Below the pieces are notes generated by a model. That model was not told the DNA's origin. It worked only from the letters and a program-made list of their open reading frames with translations, and did not search any database. A DNA stretch of 64,000 nt, from the NCBI RefSeq assembly GCF_041224595.1, contig NZ_JBGFGN010000157.1, positions 124,001 to 188,000 of the forward strand. Direction: 5' to 3'. Of the stretch, positions 16,734-24,995 are shown one piece after another. The DNA comes from Donghicola sp041224595 (lineage in GTDB: Bacteria > Pseudomonadota > Alphaproteobacteria > Rhodobacterales > Rhodobacteraceae). Each line of letters starts with the position of its first letter. The stretch's first letter is position 1. The position numbers and the translations under genes are program-made.

Positions 16734-17542
16734 GCACCACCATTCTCGACAAGATCAAAGCCTACAAGCTGGAAGAGGTCGCCGCCGACAAGGCAGAGCG
16801 CCCCATGGCAGAGGTCGAGGCCGCGGCGCGGGATGCGGGCCCTGTCCGTCCCTTTGCCGAGAGCCTGATGAAAGCCTCTCGCGAGGGGTATGGTCTGATC
16901 GCAGAGGTCAAGAAAGCCAGCCCCTCCAAGGGCTTGATCCGCGAAGATTTCGATCCCGCGACCTTGGCCAAGGCCTATGAGGACGGCGGCGCGACCTGTT
17001 TGTCCGTGCTGACCGACACCCCTAGCTTCCAAGGGGCCAAGGATTTCTTGGTTCAAGCGCGCGAGGCTACGAACCTGCCTGCCCTGCGCAAGGACTTTAT
17101 GTACGATCCCTATCAGGTCGCCGAAGCGCGTGCGTTGGGCGCGGACTGCATTCTGATCATCATGGCGTCGGTCGAGGATTCGCTGGCCCAAGAGCTGGAA
17201 GATGCGGCCTTTGGCTGGGACATGTCCGTTCTGATCGAGGTCCACGACCAAGAGGAACTGGAGCGCGCGGCCAAGCTGAAGTCGCCGCTGATGGGGATCA
17301 ACAACCGGAACCTCAAGACGTTCGAGACCACGCTGGACACCACCAAGACGCTGGCCAAACTGGTCCCCGAGGATCGTCTGATCGTGTCGGAATCCGGCCT
17401 GTTCACCCCTGCTGATCTGGCGGACATCGCGCGCTACGGCGCGCGCACCTTCCTGATCGGCGAGAGCCTGATGCGTCAGGACGACGTCGAGCAAGCGACC
17501 CGCGATATTCTGGCCAACCCGCTGACCTCGGGGGCCCTCTAA
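16730..17542 (+). CDS. trpC: Indole-3-glycerol phosphate synthase
   Basis: 270 residues, a TIM-barrel enzyme that decarboxylates and closes carboxyphenylamino-deoxyribulose phosphate to indole-glycerol phosphate. The substrate motif EVKKASPSKGLIREDFDP (about 60-77), LRKDFMYDPYQVAEARALGAD (about 120-140), the GINNRNLKTF loop and the SESGLFT phosphate end are clear. It is coupled to trpD by ATGA and to moaC by a TAATG junction. The trpF, trpB and trpA genes are not in the window. Confidence 0.97.
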   Translation: MSTTILDKIKAYKLEEVAADKAERPMAEVEAAARDAGPVRPFAESLMKASREGYGLIAEVKKASPSKGLIREDFDPATLAKAYEDGGATCLSVLTDTPSFQGAKDFLVQAREATNLPALRKDFMYDPYQVAEARALGADCILIIMASVEDSLAQELEDAAFGWDMSVLIEVHDQEELERAAKLKSPLMGINNRNLKTFETTLDTTKTLAKLVPEDRLIVSESGLFTPADLADIARYGARTFLIGESLMRQDDVEQATRDILANPLTSGAL

Positions 17543-18018
17543 TGAGCGGCCTGACCCATTTCGACGCCGAGGGGCAGGCCCACATGGTTGACGTGTCCGA
17601 AAAGGCCGTCACCAGCCGGATCGCAACGGCCAAAGGCTGGGTCCGCATGGCCCCCGCCACCATGGAAATGATCGCCGAGGGCGGCGCCAAGAAGGGCGAC
17701 GTTTTGGGAGTGGCCCGCTTGGCGGGGATCATGGGCTGCAAGAAAACGCCCGAGCTGATCCCCTTGTGCCATCCGCTGCCGATCACCAAGGTGTCGGTCG
17801 ATCTGGAAATTGATGCCGATCTGCCCGGCGTGCAGATCACCGCGACCGTCAAGACCACCGGCCAGACTGGCGTCGAGATGGAGGCACTGACCGCCGTCAG
17901 CACCACCGCCCTGACCGTCTATGACATGGTCAAAGCGGTCGATAAGTACATGGAAATCGGCGGTATTCGCGTGACGCTGAAGGACGGCGGCAAGTCCGGA
18001 AGGATCGAAGCGGAATGA
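17542..18018 (+). CDS. moaC: Cyclic pyranopterin monophosphate synthase
   Basis: 158 residues. MoaC turns the MoaA product into cyclic pyranopterin monophosphate in molybdenum cofactor synthesis. The family core is visible in LAGIMGCKKTPELIPLCHPLPITKVSVD (about 57-85) and VKTTGQTGVEMEALTAVSTTALTVYDMVKAVD (about 103-134), with KDGGKSG at the C-terminus. The start shares its first base with the trpC stop and its stop overlaps moeA, so trp and molybdopterin genes are read as one unit here. Confidence 0.96.
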   Translation: MSGLTHFDAEGQAHMVDVSEKAVTSRIATAKGWVRMAPATMEMIAEGGAKKGDVLGVARLAGIMGCKKTPELIPLCHPLPITKVSVDLEIDADLPGVQITATVKTTGQTGVEMEALTAVSTTALTVYDMVKAVDKYMEIGGIRVTLKDGGKSGRIEAE

Positions 18019-19184
18019 TCTCTGTCACAGAGGCGCTTGAGCGGTTGTTCGCACTGGTTCAGCCTCTGGCGGCTGAGACGGTTCCCTTGGCAGAGTGCGG
18101 TGGCCGCGTGTTGGCCGAGACGGTCCATGCGCAGCGCACCCAGCCGCCCTTTGCCGCGTCTGCGATGGACGGCTATGCGGTGGCGGGCGATGTGGCCTCG
18201 GGCGACGTGTTAACCGTGATCGGAGAGGCTGCAGCGGGCCACGCATTCGACGGCGTCGTAGGGCGCGGTCAGGCGGTGCGGATTTTCACGGGCGCGCCTA
18301 TTCCCAACGGCGCGACCCGCGTGGTGATCCAAGAAGACGTCGAGCGGTCTGGCGACACGATTACCCTGCAGGACAATCTGGACAGCGGTGGGCACATTCG
18401 CCCTGCTGGTGGAGATTTCGCGGCGGGCGATCCGATGGTCGCACCCGTCCGGTTGGGGCCTGCGCACGTGGCCTTGGCCGCGGCGATGAACATCCCTGCC
18501 CTGCCCGTCCGGCGGCGCCCCGTTGTGGCGATCATGGCGACGGGCGACGAGCTGTGCATGCCGGGCGAGGACCCTGCGGCGGACCAGATCATAGCGTCGA
18601 ATAACTTTGGCCTGAAAGCGATGCTCGAAGCGCGCGGGGCCGAGGTGCGGATGCTGCCCATCGCCCGTGACACCGAGGACGCCCTGCGTTTCGGCTTCCA
18701 GCTGGCCAAAGGCGCGGACATGATCGTGACCATCGGTGGGGCCTCGGTCGGGGACCACGATCTGGTCGGCCCCGTGGCCAGCGACATGGGCATGGACACC
18801 AGTTTCTACAAAATCGCCATGCGTCCGGGCAAACCGCTGATGGCGGGCAAATTGGGCGATCAGGTGATGGTCGGTCTGCCCGGAAATCCGGTGTCGGCGC
18901 TGGTCTGCGGGCAGCTGTTCCTGTGTCCGATGGTCGATGTGATGCTGGGCCTGTCTGCTGCCCCGCCCGCACGGCGCACAGCGGTTTTGGCGGCTGATTT
19001 GGGCACGAACGGCCCGCGTGAACATTATATGCGGGCGGTTGTGGCGGACGGTCAAATCACGGCGGCCGGTTCGCAGGATTCGTCGCTGCTGACCGTATTG
19101 GCGGGCGCGAATGCGCTGTTGATCCGGCCTGTGGGCGACGGCCCCCGCGCGGCGGGCGAAACCGTGGAATACATTGCAATTTAA
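18015..19184 (+). CDS. moeA: Molybdopterin molybdotransferase
   Basis: 389 residues. MoeA inserts molybdate into adenylated molybdopterin. Domain marks: PPFAASAMDGYAVAG (about 38-52), the molybdopterin-binding MATGDELCMPGE (about 175-186), TIGGASVGDHDLVGP (about 240-254), MRPGKPLMAGKLG and GLPGNPVSALVCGQLF. The C-terminal barrel (about 320-389) is present. It overlaps moaC by ATGA. lexA follows after its own promoter. Confidence 0.96.
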   Translation: MISVTEALERLFALVQPLAAETVPLAECGGRVLAETVHAQRTQPPFAASAMDGYAVAGDVASGDVLTVIGEAAAGHAFDGVVGRGQAVRIFTGAPIPNGATRVVIQEDVERSGDTITLQDNLDSGGHIRPAGGDFAAGDPMVAPVRLGPAHVALAAAMNIPALPVRRRPVVAIMATGDELCMPGEDPAADQIIASNNFGLKAMLEARGAEVRMLPIARDTEDALRFGFQLAKGADMIVTIGGASVGDHDLVGPVASDMGMDTSFYKIAMRPGKPLMAGKLGDQVMVGLPGNPVSALVCGQLFLCPMVDVMLGLSAAPPARRTAVLAADLGTNGPREHYMRAVVADGQITAAGSQDSSLLTVLAGANALLIRPVGDGPRAAGETVEYIAI

Positions 19185-19193
19185 GCAATCCCG

Positions 19194-19222
19194 TTGACAC
19201 AAAACGGGAACATCGGTAGAAC
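19194..19222 (+). promoter_or_regulatory. lexA promoter with LexA (SOS) operator
   Basis: TTGACA at 19194-19199 is followed after 17 bases by TAGAAC at 19217-19222, a good sigma-70-type promoter. GAAC-N7-GAAC (19208-19222), the reverse complement of the alphaproteobacterial SOS box GTTC-N7-GTTC, overlaps the -10 element. LexA bound here would block RNA polymerase, so lexA is probably autoregulated. The promoter begins just after the moeA stop. Confidence 0.85.
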
Positions 19223-19256
19223 AAACCCGAGATATGCGAACATCACGGGGCGGAAC

Positions 19257-19958
19257 ATGCTGACGAAGAAGCAGAAGGATTTGCTGGAATTCATCCACCA
19301 GCGGGTGCAGCGCGATGGTGTGCCGCCCTCTTTTGACGAGATGAAAGAGGCGCTGGATCTGCGGTCGAAGTCGGGCATCCACCGGCTGATTACAGCATTG
19401 GAAGAGCGCGGATTCATCCGCCGCATGGCGCACCGAGCCCGTGCGATTGAAATTGTGAAGCTGCCCGATGCCATGGGCGGCTTTGTCCCGCAGGTGATTG
19501 AGGGCGATAAACCCGCCGCGCCTGCGCCCGCCCCGGCCCCCGCGCTCAAGGGGATTCCGGTCGAGCGCGGCGATGTGGCAGAGCTGCCCTTGATGGGCCG
19601 GATCGCTGCCGGTGTCCCGATCGAAGCGATAGGCGACGGCGATACCAGCGTGGCCGTGCCCGGCATGATGCTGCGCGGCCGCGGCAATCATTACGCGCTA
19701 GAGGTGCGCGGGGACTCGATGATCGAAGCGGGCATCAACGATGGCGATCTGGTGATCATCCTCGAGACCGAAGATGCGAAGAACGGCGATATCGTCGTTG
19801 CGCAAGTCGAGGGCTATGAAGCGACGCTGAAGACCTATCGCAAGAGCGGGTCTTCGATCGCGCTGGAAGCTGCGAACCCAGCCTATGAGACCCGCGTCTT
19901 CCGCGAGGGGCAGGTCGAGGTGCAGGGTCGCTTGGTCGGTTTGATCCGCAGCTACTGA
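19257..19958 (+). CDS. lexA: LexA repressor of the SOS response
   Basis: 233 residues from the ATG at 19257, giving the family N-terminus MLTKKQKDLLEFI; a longer frame from 19194 would start inside the promoter. The winged-helix DNA-binding domain covers about 1-65 (PPSFDEMKEALDL, KSGIHRLITALEERGFIRR). A proline/alanine-rich hinge follows, then the cleavage Ala-Gly in GRIAAGVPIEA (about 125), the nucleophile serine in VRGDSMIEAG (about 155) and the general-base lysine in ATLKTYRK (about 192). RecA-stimulated self-cleavage would lift repression. The last bases overlap the convergent comEC stop by seven. Confidence 0.97.
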   Translation: MLTKKQKDLLEFIHQRVQRDGVPPSFDEMKEALDLRSKSGIHRLITALEERGFIRRMAHRARAIEIVKLPDAMGGFVPQVIEGDKPAAPAPAPAPALKGIPVERGDVAELPLMGRIAAGVPIEAIGDGDTSVAVPGMMLRGRGNHYALEVRGDSMIEAGINDGDLVIILETEDAKNGDIVVAQVEGYEATLKTYRKSGSSIALEAANPAYETRVFREGQVEVQGRLVGLIRSY

Positions 19959-22045
19959 TCCGTATCGCGGGCCCGTGTGTTCCAAAGCCGCTGGCCCGTG
20001 TGCTCTCTGGCAGATGTGATGGCCAACTGGTCGCCGCCGATGTGGAACGCGAGCGCGCCGGATTTGCGCAGGTCTCTCGGTGTGGTGATCCGGCAATCGC
20101 CTGAGCCGAGCGTTTTGTCTAAGTCCTGATCAGAGATCACCCAAGTTTTTCCAGAGCATCCATCAAAGGCGCGGGCTTCGCGTTTGCCTTTGATATGCTG
20201 AATGGTCCATGCGCCAGCGTGCCAGACTTGGCCGCTTTGGGCATCGCGCCACCCGGCGCGCGCGGCGGCTTCGGATTGCGATGCGGGATCGCCGTCGTTT
20301 TCGAGCCAGACAGAGGCGACGAACCCTGCGCCTTTGGGATGGCTCGGGACGCGGCCTGTGTCCGAGAGGACGGCGACGAGTTTGCCATCGTCTGACACCA
20401 GACCCTGCGGGCGAGGCGTTTGGCTCCACAGTAGGCAAGCAGCACCGATGGCGATAATGCCGGCGAGTCGACCGATCCCCTGCCAAATGGACAAAAAGAG
20501 CGCACCGCCTGTCAGGAGCAGAAAGGCAGCGGTGTTCGGCGTGTGCACGGGTGTGACCGCGCTCGGCCACGCGGAAACCGTTTCGGCCACACCAATGATC
20601 CAGTCGATACCGTAGCCCATGACGACTAAGGCGGGTTTTTCCAGCCCGAACGGCATCAGCACAGCCCCTGCGATCCCTGCGGGCATGACCACGGTGCCCA
20701 TCAGCGGCGTTGCGAGCAGATTGGCGATCAGCCCGTAATCGGACAGCCGATTGAAATGCGCCGCTGCAAACGGGGCGGTTGCCGCCCCCGCCATGGCAGA
20801 AGACAGAACGGAGACCACGATGGCTTGGAGCCAGCGGCGCTTGATCCGCGTGAGATGGGGGCTGAGCAGGTCGAACCCGGCGATCAGACCGGTCGTCGCG
20901 GCAAAGGACATCTGAAATCCCGGTCCCGTCAGGGCGTGGGGCTGCAGGACCAAAAGTACCAGCGCGGCGGTGGCGACGGAGCGCAGACTAAACACCCTTC
21001 GGTCCGCCATAACAGCGCAGAGACCGACTGCTGCCATGACGAAGGCCCGCTGGGTCGCGACGCTGGCCCCCGACAGCCCGAGATAGGCGGCGGCACAGGT
21101 CAGGGCGACGGCGGCGGCAATCTTCTTGGTCGGGTGATAGAGGGCGATGCGCGGGACCAGTGACAGGGTGCGCCGCGTGACCGCGTAAACGAGCCCCGCG
21201 AGGAGCCCCATGTGGAGCCCCGAGATCGCGAGAAGATGGGCAAGATTGCTGTCGCGCAGGGCGCGCACCGTATCCGGCGGGACCCCAGAGCGGTCCCCGG
21301 CCAAGAGGGCGGCGGCGATGTCCCCGCTCTGACCAGGCAATGCGGCGCGAATGCGGTTCACAAAAGTCTGACGCAGCCGCATCAGAGTAAGGGTTTCGGG
21401 CGCAGGATCACGGAGCAGAACTGGCGTCCGCGAATAGCCCACAGCGCCAAGTCGCTGATACCACGCATGGCGGCGAAAATCAAAACCGCCCGGCTCTGCC
21501 GGACCCGCGGGCGGCGACAGGTGGGCGGTCAGGATCACCGTATCGCCGTTCTTGGGCGGGGGGCTGGTGTCATCATAAAGGGCGACGCGCACGCGGGAAG
21601 GCGCACGGCGGCGATCGAGACGCACTTGGTCCAAGGTCAGGCGCAGCGCGCCAGAGGCGGCACGGTCTTGGAGGATGACGCGCCCCTCGACAGGGCCATA
21701 GTACCGCGACGTCAGGACAGGCTCGGCGTGGCGCAACGCCTCTGCCGCGGCAAGGACGTATCCGCCGAGCCCCAGTCCGATGCCGACCACCACGGGGCCG
21801 AAATAAACGCCAAGCCACCGGCCGCCGATCACCATGGGCAGGGCTATCAGGCCCATAGCCCACAGGAGCCAGAGCGCTGGCTCGCGCACAGCGGCGAAAT
21901 ACAGACCCACCCCGACCCCGAGACAGACGGGCGCCCATAGGAACAGGGCGCCCTCTTGTTTCAGCCATTCATTGCGGATTGCTGCAGGTGCACGCACTCT
22001 TGCCACCCAAATATGGGGTCGATAGACACGTCCCGAACGCTGCAC
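19952..22045 (-). CDS. comEC: ComEC/Rec2-family DNA uptake channel protein, no metallo-beta-lactamase domain seen
   Basis: 697 residues if the GTG at 22045 is used; it has AGGAAAG upstream and avoids overlap with gltX, whereas the longer frame to 22129 would run into it. N-terminal helices (about 20-85) and an OB-like DUF4131 region (about 90-215) lead into the Competence domain (about 230-520) with LLAGDRSGVPPDTVRALRDSNLAHLLAISGLHMGLLAGLVYA and GASVATQRAFVMAAVG. The protein carries DNA across the inner membrane in natural transformation. The C-terminal 170 residues lack the HxHxDH motif of the nuclease-like domain found in longer ComEC proteins. The start is uncertain; the family call is firm. 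Confidence 0.9.
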   Translation of the reverse strand: MQRSGRVYRPHIWVARVRAPAAIRNEWLKQEGALFLWAPVCLGVGVGLYFAAVREPALWLLWAMGLIALPMVIGGRWLGVYFGPVVVGIGLGLGGYVLAAAEALRHAEPVLTSRYYGPVEGRVILQDRAASGALRLTLDQVRLDRRRAPSRVRVALYDDTSPPPKNGDTVILTAHLSPPAGPAEPGGFDFRRHAWYQRLGAVGYSRTPVLLRDPAPETLTLMRLRQTFVNRIRAALPGQSGDIAAALLAGDRSGVPPDTVRALRDSNLAHLLAISGLHMGLLAGLVYAVTRRTLSLVPRIALYHPTKKIAAAVALTCAAAYLGLSGASVATQRAFVMAAVGLCAVMADRRVFSLRSVATAALVLLVLQPHALTGPGFQMSFAATTGLIAGFDLLSPHLTRIKRRWLQAIVVSVLSSAMAGAATAPFAAAHFNRLSDYGLIANLLATPLMGTVVMPAGIAGAVLMPFGLEKPALVVMGYGIDWIIGVAETVSAWPSAVTPVHTPNTAAFLLLTGGALFLSIWQGIGRLAGIIAIGAACLLWSQTPRPQGLVSDDGKLVAVLSDTGRVPSHPKGAGFVASVWLENDGDPASQSEAAARAGWRDAQSGQVWHAGAWTIQHIKGKREARAFDGCSGKTWVISDQDLDKTLGSGDCRITTPRDLRKSGALAFHIGGDQLAITSAREHTGQRLWNTRARDTDQ

Positions 22046-22075
22046 GAACTTTCCTAAGCAAAGGTAAATCCTGTC

Positions 22076-23479
22076 ATGACCTCCGCCGTCGTCACCCGTT
22101 TTGCACCCTCGCCCACCGGCTACCTGCATATCGGCGGGGCCCGCACCGCCCTGTTCAACTGGCTCTATGCCCGTGGCCGCGGGGGCAAATTCCTGCTGCG
22201 GATCGAGGATACGGACCGCGAACGCTCAACCCCCGAGGCGACCGCCGCAATCCTGAAGGGACTGGACTGGCTGGGTCTGGACCACGATGGCGAACCGATC
22301 AGCCAGCACGCGCGTGCCGACCGTCACCGCGAAGTGGCGCTGGAGCTGCTGGACGCGGGCAAGGCGTACAAGTGCTTTAGCACGCAAGAGGAAATTCAGG
22401 CGTTCCGCGACGCAGCCAAAGAAGAGGGCCGCAGCACCCTGTTCCAGAGCCCATGGCGCGATGCCGATCCCAGCACCTATCCCGACGCGCCCTATGTGGT
22501 CCGTCTGAAAACCGCGACCGAAGGCACGACCGTCATCGAAGACGAGGTGCAGGGCACGGTGAAAATCCGCAATGACCAGCTGGATGACATGATCCTGCTG
22601 CGCTCGGATGGTAGCCCCGTTTACATGTTGGCTGTAGTCGTGGACGACTACGACATGGGGGTGACTCATGTGATCCGCGGCGACGACCACCTGAACAACG
22701 CGGCGCGCCAGATGGGCATCTATACAGCGATGGGCTGGCCCCTGCCCGTCTACGCCCACATCCCGCTGATCCACGGTCCCGATGGCAAGAAGCTGTCGAA
22801 GCGTCACGGCGCGCTGGGGGTCGAGGAATACCAAGCCATGGGCTACCCCGCTGCGGGCATGCGCAACTATCTGGCGCGTCTGGGCTGGAGCCACGGGGAC
22901 GACGAATTCTTCTCGGATGAACAGGCCAAAGAGTGGTTTGATCTCAAGGGGATCGGCAAATCACCCGCGCGTCTGGACTTCAAAAAGCTGGAGAATCTGT
23001 GCGGCCAACACATTGCTGCAACAGACGATGCTGCACTGCTCGCAGAAATTGAGGCATTTTTCAGCGCGACCAATCAGCCCGCTTTGACACCCGAGAAAAA
23101 AGAACTGTTTAAAAATGCGCTTTTCTGCCTGAAAGATCGCGCAAAGACCTTCCCGGAACTCATTGATAAAGCTGCATTTGTTTTCGCGGACCGCCCCATC
23201 GTGCCCGATGAAAAAGCTGCAAAGAACCTCGACACGGTATCCCGTGGTATACTGTCAGAATTGACGCCGCACCTGCAAAATGCTAGCTGGACGCGTGAGG
23301 CGTTGGAGGAGGTGCTGAACCAATTTGCCGAAGCTCGCGAGCTGAAGTTTGGCAAAATGGCAGGTCCGCTGCGGGCAGCCCTTGCGGGTCGTTCGGTCTC
23401 TCCTAGCGTATTCGACATGATGATTGTTCTTGGGCGCGAGGAAACTCTTGCCCGCTTTAACGACGCAGCGAACGGCTAA
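22076..23479 (+). CDS. gltX: Glutamyl-tRNA synthetase
   Basis: 467 residues, a class I synthetase. The HIGH-type motif is in APSPTGYLHIGGARTALFNW (about 11-30) and the KMSKS-type motif in GKKLSKRHGALGV (about 239-251). The catalytic domain also has RIEDTDRERSTPEAT and RGDDHLNNAARQMGIYTAMGW. The C-terminal anticodon-binding helices are present. The last third of the gene is less GC-rich than the first. The start at 22076 lies 30 bases from the proposed divergent comEC start, so the two share a small promoter space. Confidence 0.96.
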   Translation: MTSAVVTRFAPSPTGYLHIGGARTALFNWLYARGRGGKFLLRIEDTDRERSTPEATAAILKGLDWLGLDHDGEPISQHARADRHREVALELLDAGKAYKCFSTQEEIQAFRDAAKEEGRSTLFQSPWRDADPSTYPDAPYVVRLKTATEGTTVIEDEVQGTVKIRNDQLDDMILLRSDGSPVYMLAVVVDDYDMGVTHVIRGDDHLNNAARQMGIYTAMGWPLPVYAHIPLIHGPDGKKLSKRHGALGVEEYQAMGYPAAGMRNYLARLGWSHGDDEFFSDEQAKEWFDLKGIGKSPARLDFKKLENLCGQHIAATDDAALLAEIEAFFSATNQPALTPEKKELFKNALFCLKDRAKTFPELIDKAAFVFADRPIVPDEKAAKNLDTVSRGILSELTPHLQNASWTREALEEVLNQFAEARELKFGKMAGPLRAALAGRSVSPSVFDMMIVLGREETLARFNDAANG

Positions 23480-23502
23480 GCCGGAGAAGCTGACCATGAA
23501 AA

Positions 23503-23572
23503 CCCTTTCCGGCCTCCACTGGCCGGAAAAAGGGACTAGATAATATAGCGTACCCTGGCCGGACCACCGGCC
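23503..23572 (+). promoter_or_regulatory. Two strong hairpins before gltA
   Basis: The first is CCCTTTCCGGCC/GGCCGGAAAaAGGG with a 6-base loop (23503-23534, one unpaired A). The second is GGCCGG-ACCA-CCGGCC (23557-23572). GATAAT between them (23539-23544) could be a -10 element. The first may end gltX transcription even though no T run follows it; the second would be in the gltA leader. Confidence 0.5.
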
Positions 23573-23625
23573 GACGGGAGGTAGCCCCGGGACCCGTGTC
23601 CGAGGGCCTTTCAAGAGGAATGACG

Positions 23626-24921
23626 ATGGCTGATACTACAAAGACCGCGAAGCTGACGATTGGTGAGAACACCTACGATCTGCCGATCCACTCGCCGAGT
23701 GTGGGACCTGACGTGCTCGATATCCGCAAGCTGTACGCTCAGGCAGGTGTCTTTACCTACGATCCGGGTTTCACCTCGACCGCAGCCTGTGACAGCACAA
23801 TCACCTACATCGACGGCGGCAAAGGCGAGCTGCTGCACCGCGGCTATCCCATCGACCAGCTGGCCGGCAAATCGCACTACCTCGAGGTTTGCTTCCTGCT
23901 GCTTTACGGCTACCTGCCCACAGCCGCCGAACTGGAAAAGTTCGAGACCACAATCACCCGTCACACCATGATCCACGAGCAGATGCACAACTTCTTCCGT
24001 GGCTTCCGTCGTGACGCGCACCCGATGGCGACCATGGTGGGTGTGGTTGGCGCCATGTCGGCATTCTACCACGACTCGACCGACATCTCGGACCCACGCC
24101 AGCGCGAGATCGCATCGCACCGCCTGATCGCCAAGATGCCTACCATCGCGGCGATGGCGTACAAATATTCGATCGGTCAGCCCTTTGTGTATCCGCGCAA
24201 CGATCTGGATTACGCGTCGAACTTCCTGAACATGTGCTTTGCTGTGCCTGCGGAAGAGTACCACGTTGACCCGATCCTCGCGCGCGCGATGGACCGTATC
24301 TTTACCCTGCACGCGGACCACGAGCAGAATGCGTCGACCTCGACCGTGCGTCTGGCGTCGTCCTCGGGTGCGAACCCGTTTGCGTGTATCGCGGCTGGCA
24401 TCGCCTGCCTCTGGGGCCCCGCACACGGCGGCGCAAACCAGGCATGTCTGGAAATGCTCAAGGAAATCGGCAGCCCCGATCGCATCCCCGAATTCATCGC
24501 CCGCGCCAAAGACAAGAACGATCCGTTCCGCCTGATGGGCTTTGGCCACCGCGTCTACAAGAACTTTGACCCCCGCGCGACTGTGATGAAGCAGTCTGCT
24601 GACGAGGTTCTGGAACTGCTGGGTGTGGAAAACAACCCGATCCTCGCCACCGCGAAAGCGCTGGAAGAGGCGGCCTTGGCAGACCCCTACTTCGCAGAGA
24701 AGAAGCTGTTCCCGAACGTGGACTTCTACTCGGGCATCATCCTCGAGGCGATGGGCTTCCCGACCTCGATGTTCACCCCGATCTTCGCGATGTCGCGGAC
24801 CGTGGGCTGGATTTCGCAGTGGAAAGAGCAGCTGTCGGATCCGCAGATGAAAATCGGCCGTCCCCGTCAGCTGTACCTCGGCGAGACCTCGCGCGACTAC
24901 GTGGACATCGAAGAGCGCTAA
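23626..24921 (+). CDS. gltA: Citrate synthase
   Basis: 431 residues from the ATG at 23626, chosen because AAGAGGA sits seven bases upstream; an ATG six bases earlier is too close to it. GltA condenses acetyl-CoA and oxaloacetate to citrate at the entry of the TCA cycle. Marks of the hexameric type are FTSTAACDSTITYIDGGKGELLHRGYPI (about 43-70), LHADHEQNASTSTVRLASSSGANPFACIAAGIACLWGPAHGGANQA with its catalytic His, and MGFGHRVYKNFDPRA with the second His and nearby Asp. The C-terminus has SQWKEQL and GRPRQLYLG. It stands alone with a strong terminator. Confidence 0.97.
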   Translation: MADTTKTAKLTIGENTYDLPIHSPSVGPDVLDIRKLYAQAGVFTYDPGFTSTAACDSTITYIDGGKGELLHRGYPIDQLAGKSHYLEVCFLLLYGYLPTAAELEKFETTITRHTMIHEQMHNFFRGFRRDAHPMATMVGVVGAMSAFYHDSTDISDPRQREIASHRLIAKMPTIAAMAYKYSIGQPFVYPRNDLDYASNFLNMCFAVPAEEYHVDPILARAMDRIFTLHADHEQNASTSTVRLASSSGANPFACIAAGIACLWGPAHGGANQACLEMLKEIGSPDRIPEFIARAKDKNDPFRLMGFGHRVYKNFDPRATVMKQSADEVLELLGVENNPILATAKALEEAALADPYFAEKKLFPNVDFYSGIILEAMGFPTSMFTPIFAMSRTVGWISQWKEQLSDPQMKIGRPRQLYLGETSRDYVDIEER

Positions 24922-24947
24922 TCGCGCTCTCACCCTTAGACATAAAG

Positions 24948-24975
24948 AAAGCCGCCCGTTTCGGGGCGGCTTTTT
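24948..24975. terminator. Bidirectional terminator between gltA and the RTX gene
   Basis: AAAGCCGCCC pairs with GGGCGGCTTT around a short loop (stem arms 24948-24957 and 24964-24973). A T run follows on the plus strand (to 24975), and TTTCTTT follows on the minus strand. It lies between convergent gltA and RTX genes. Confidence 0.88.
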
Positions 24976-24995
24976 CGTTGGTGCGATGTGGGGGC

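Noticed and set aside
18210..19691. 493-codon minus-strand frame across moeA and lexA
   Set aside because: It runs antisense through two well-supported genes and over the lexA promoter. Composition is rich in His, Arg and Asp, typical of shadow frames here.
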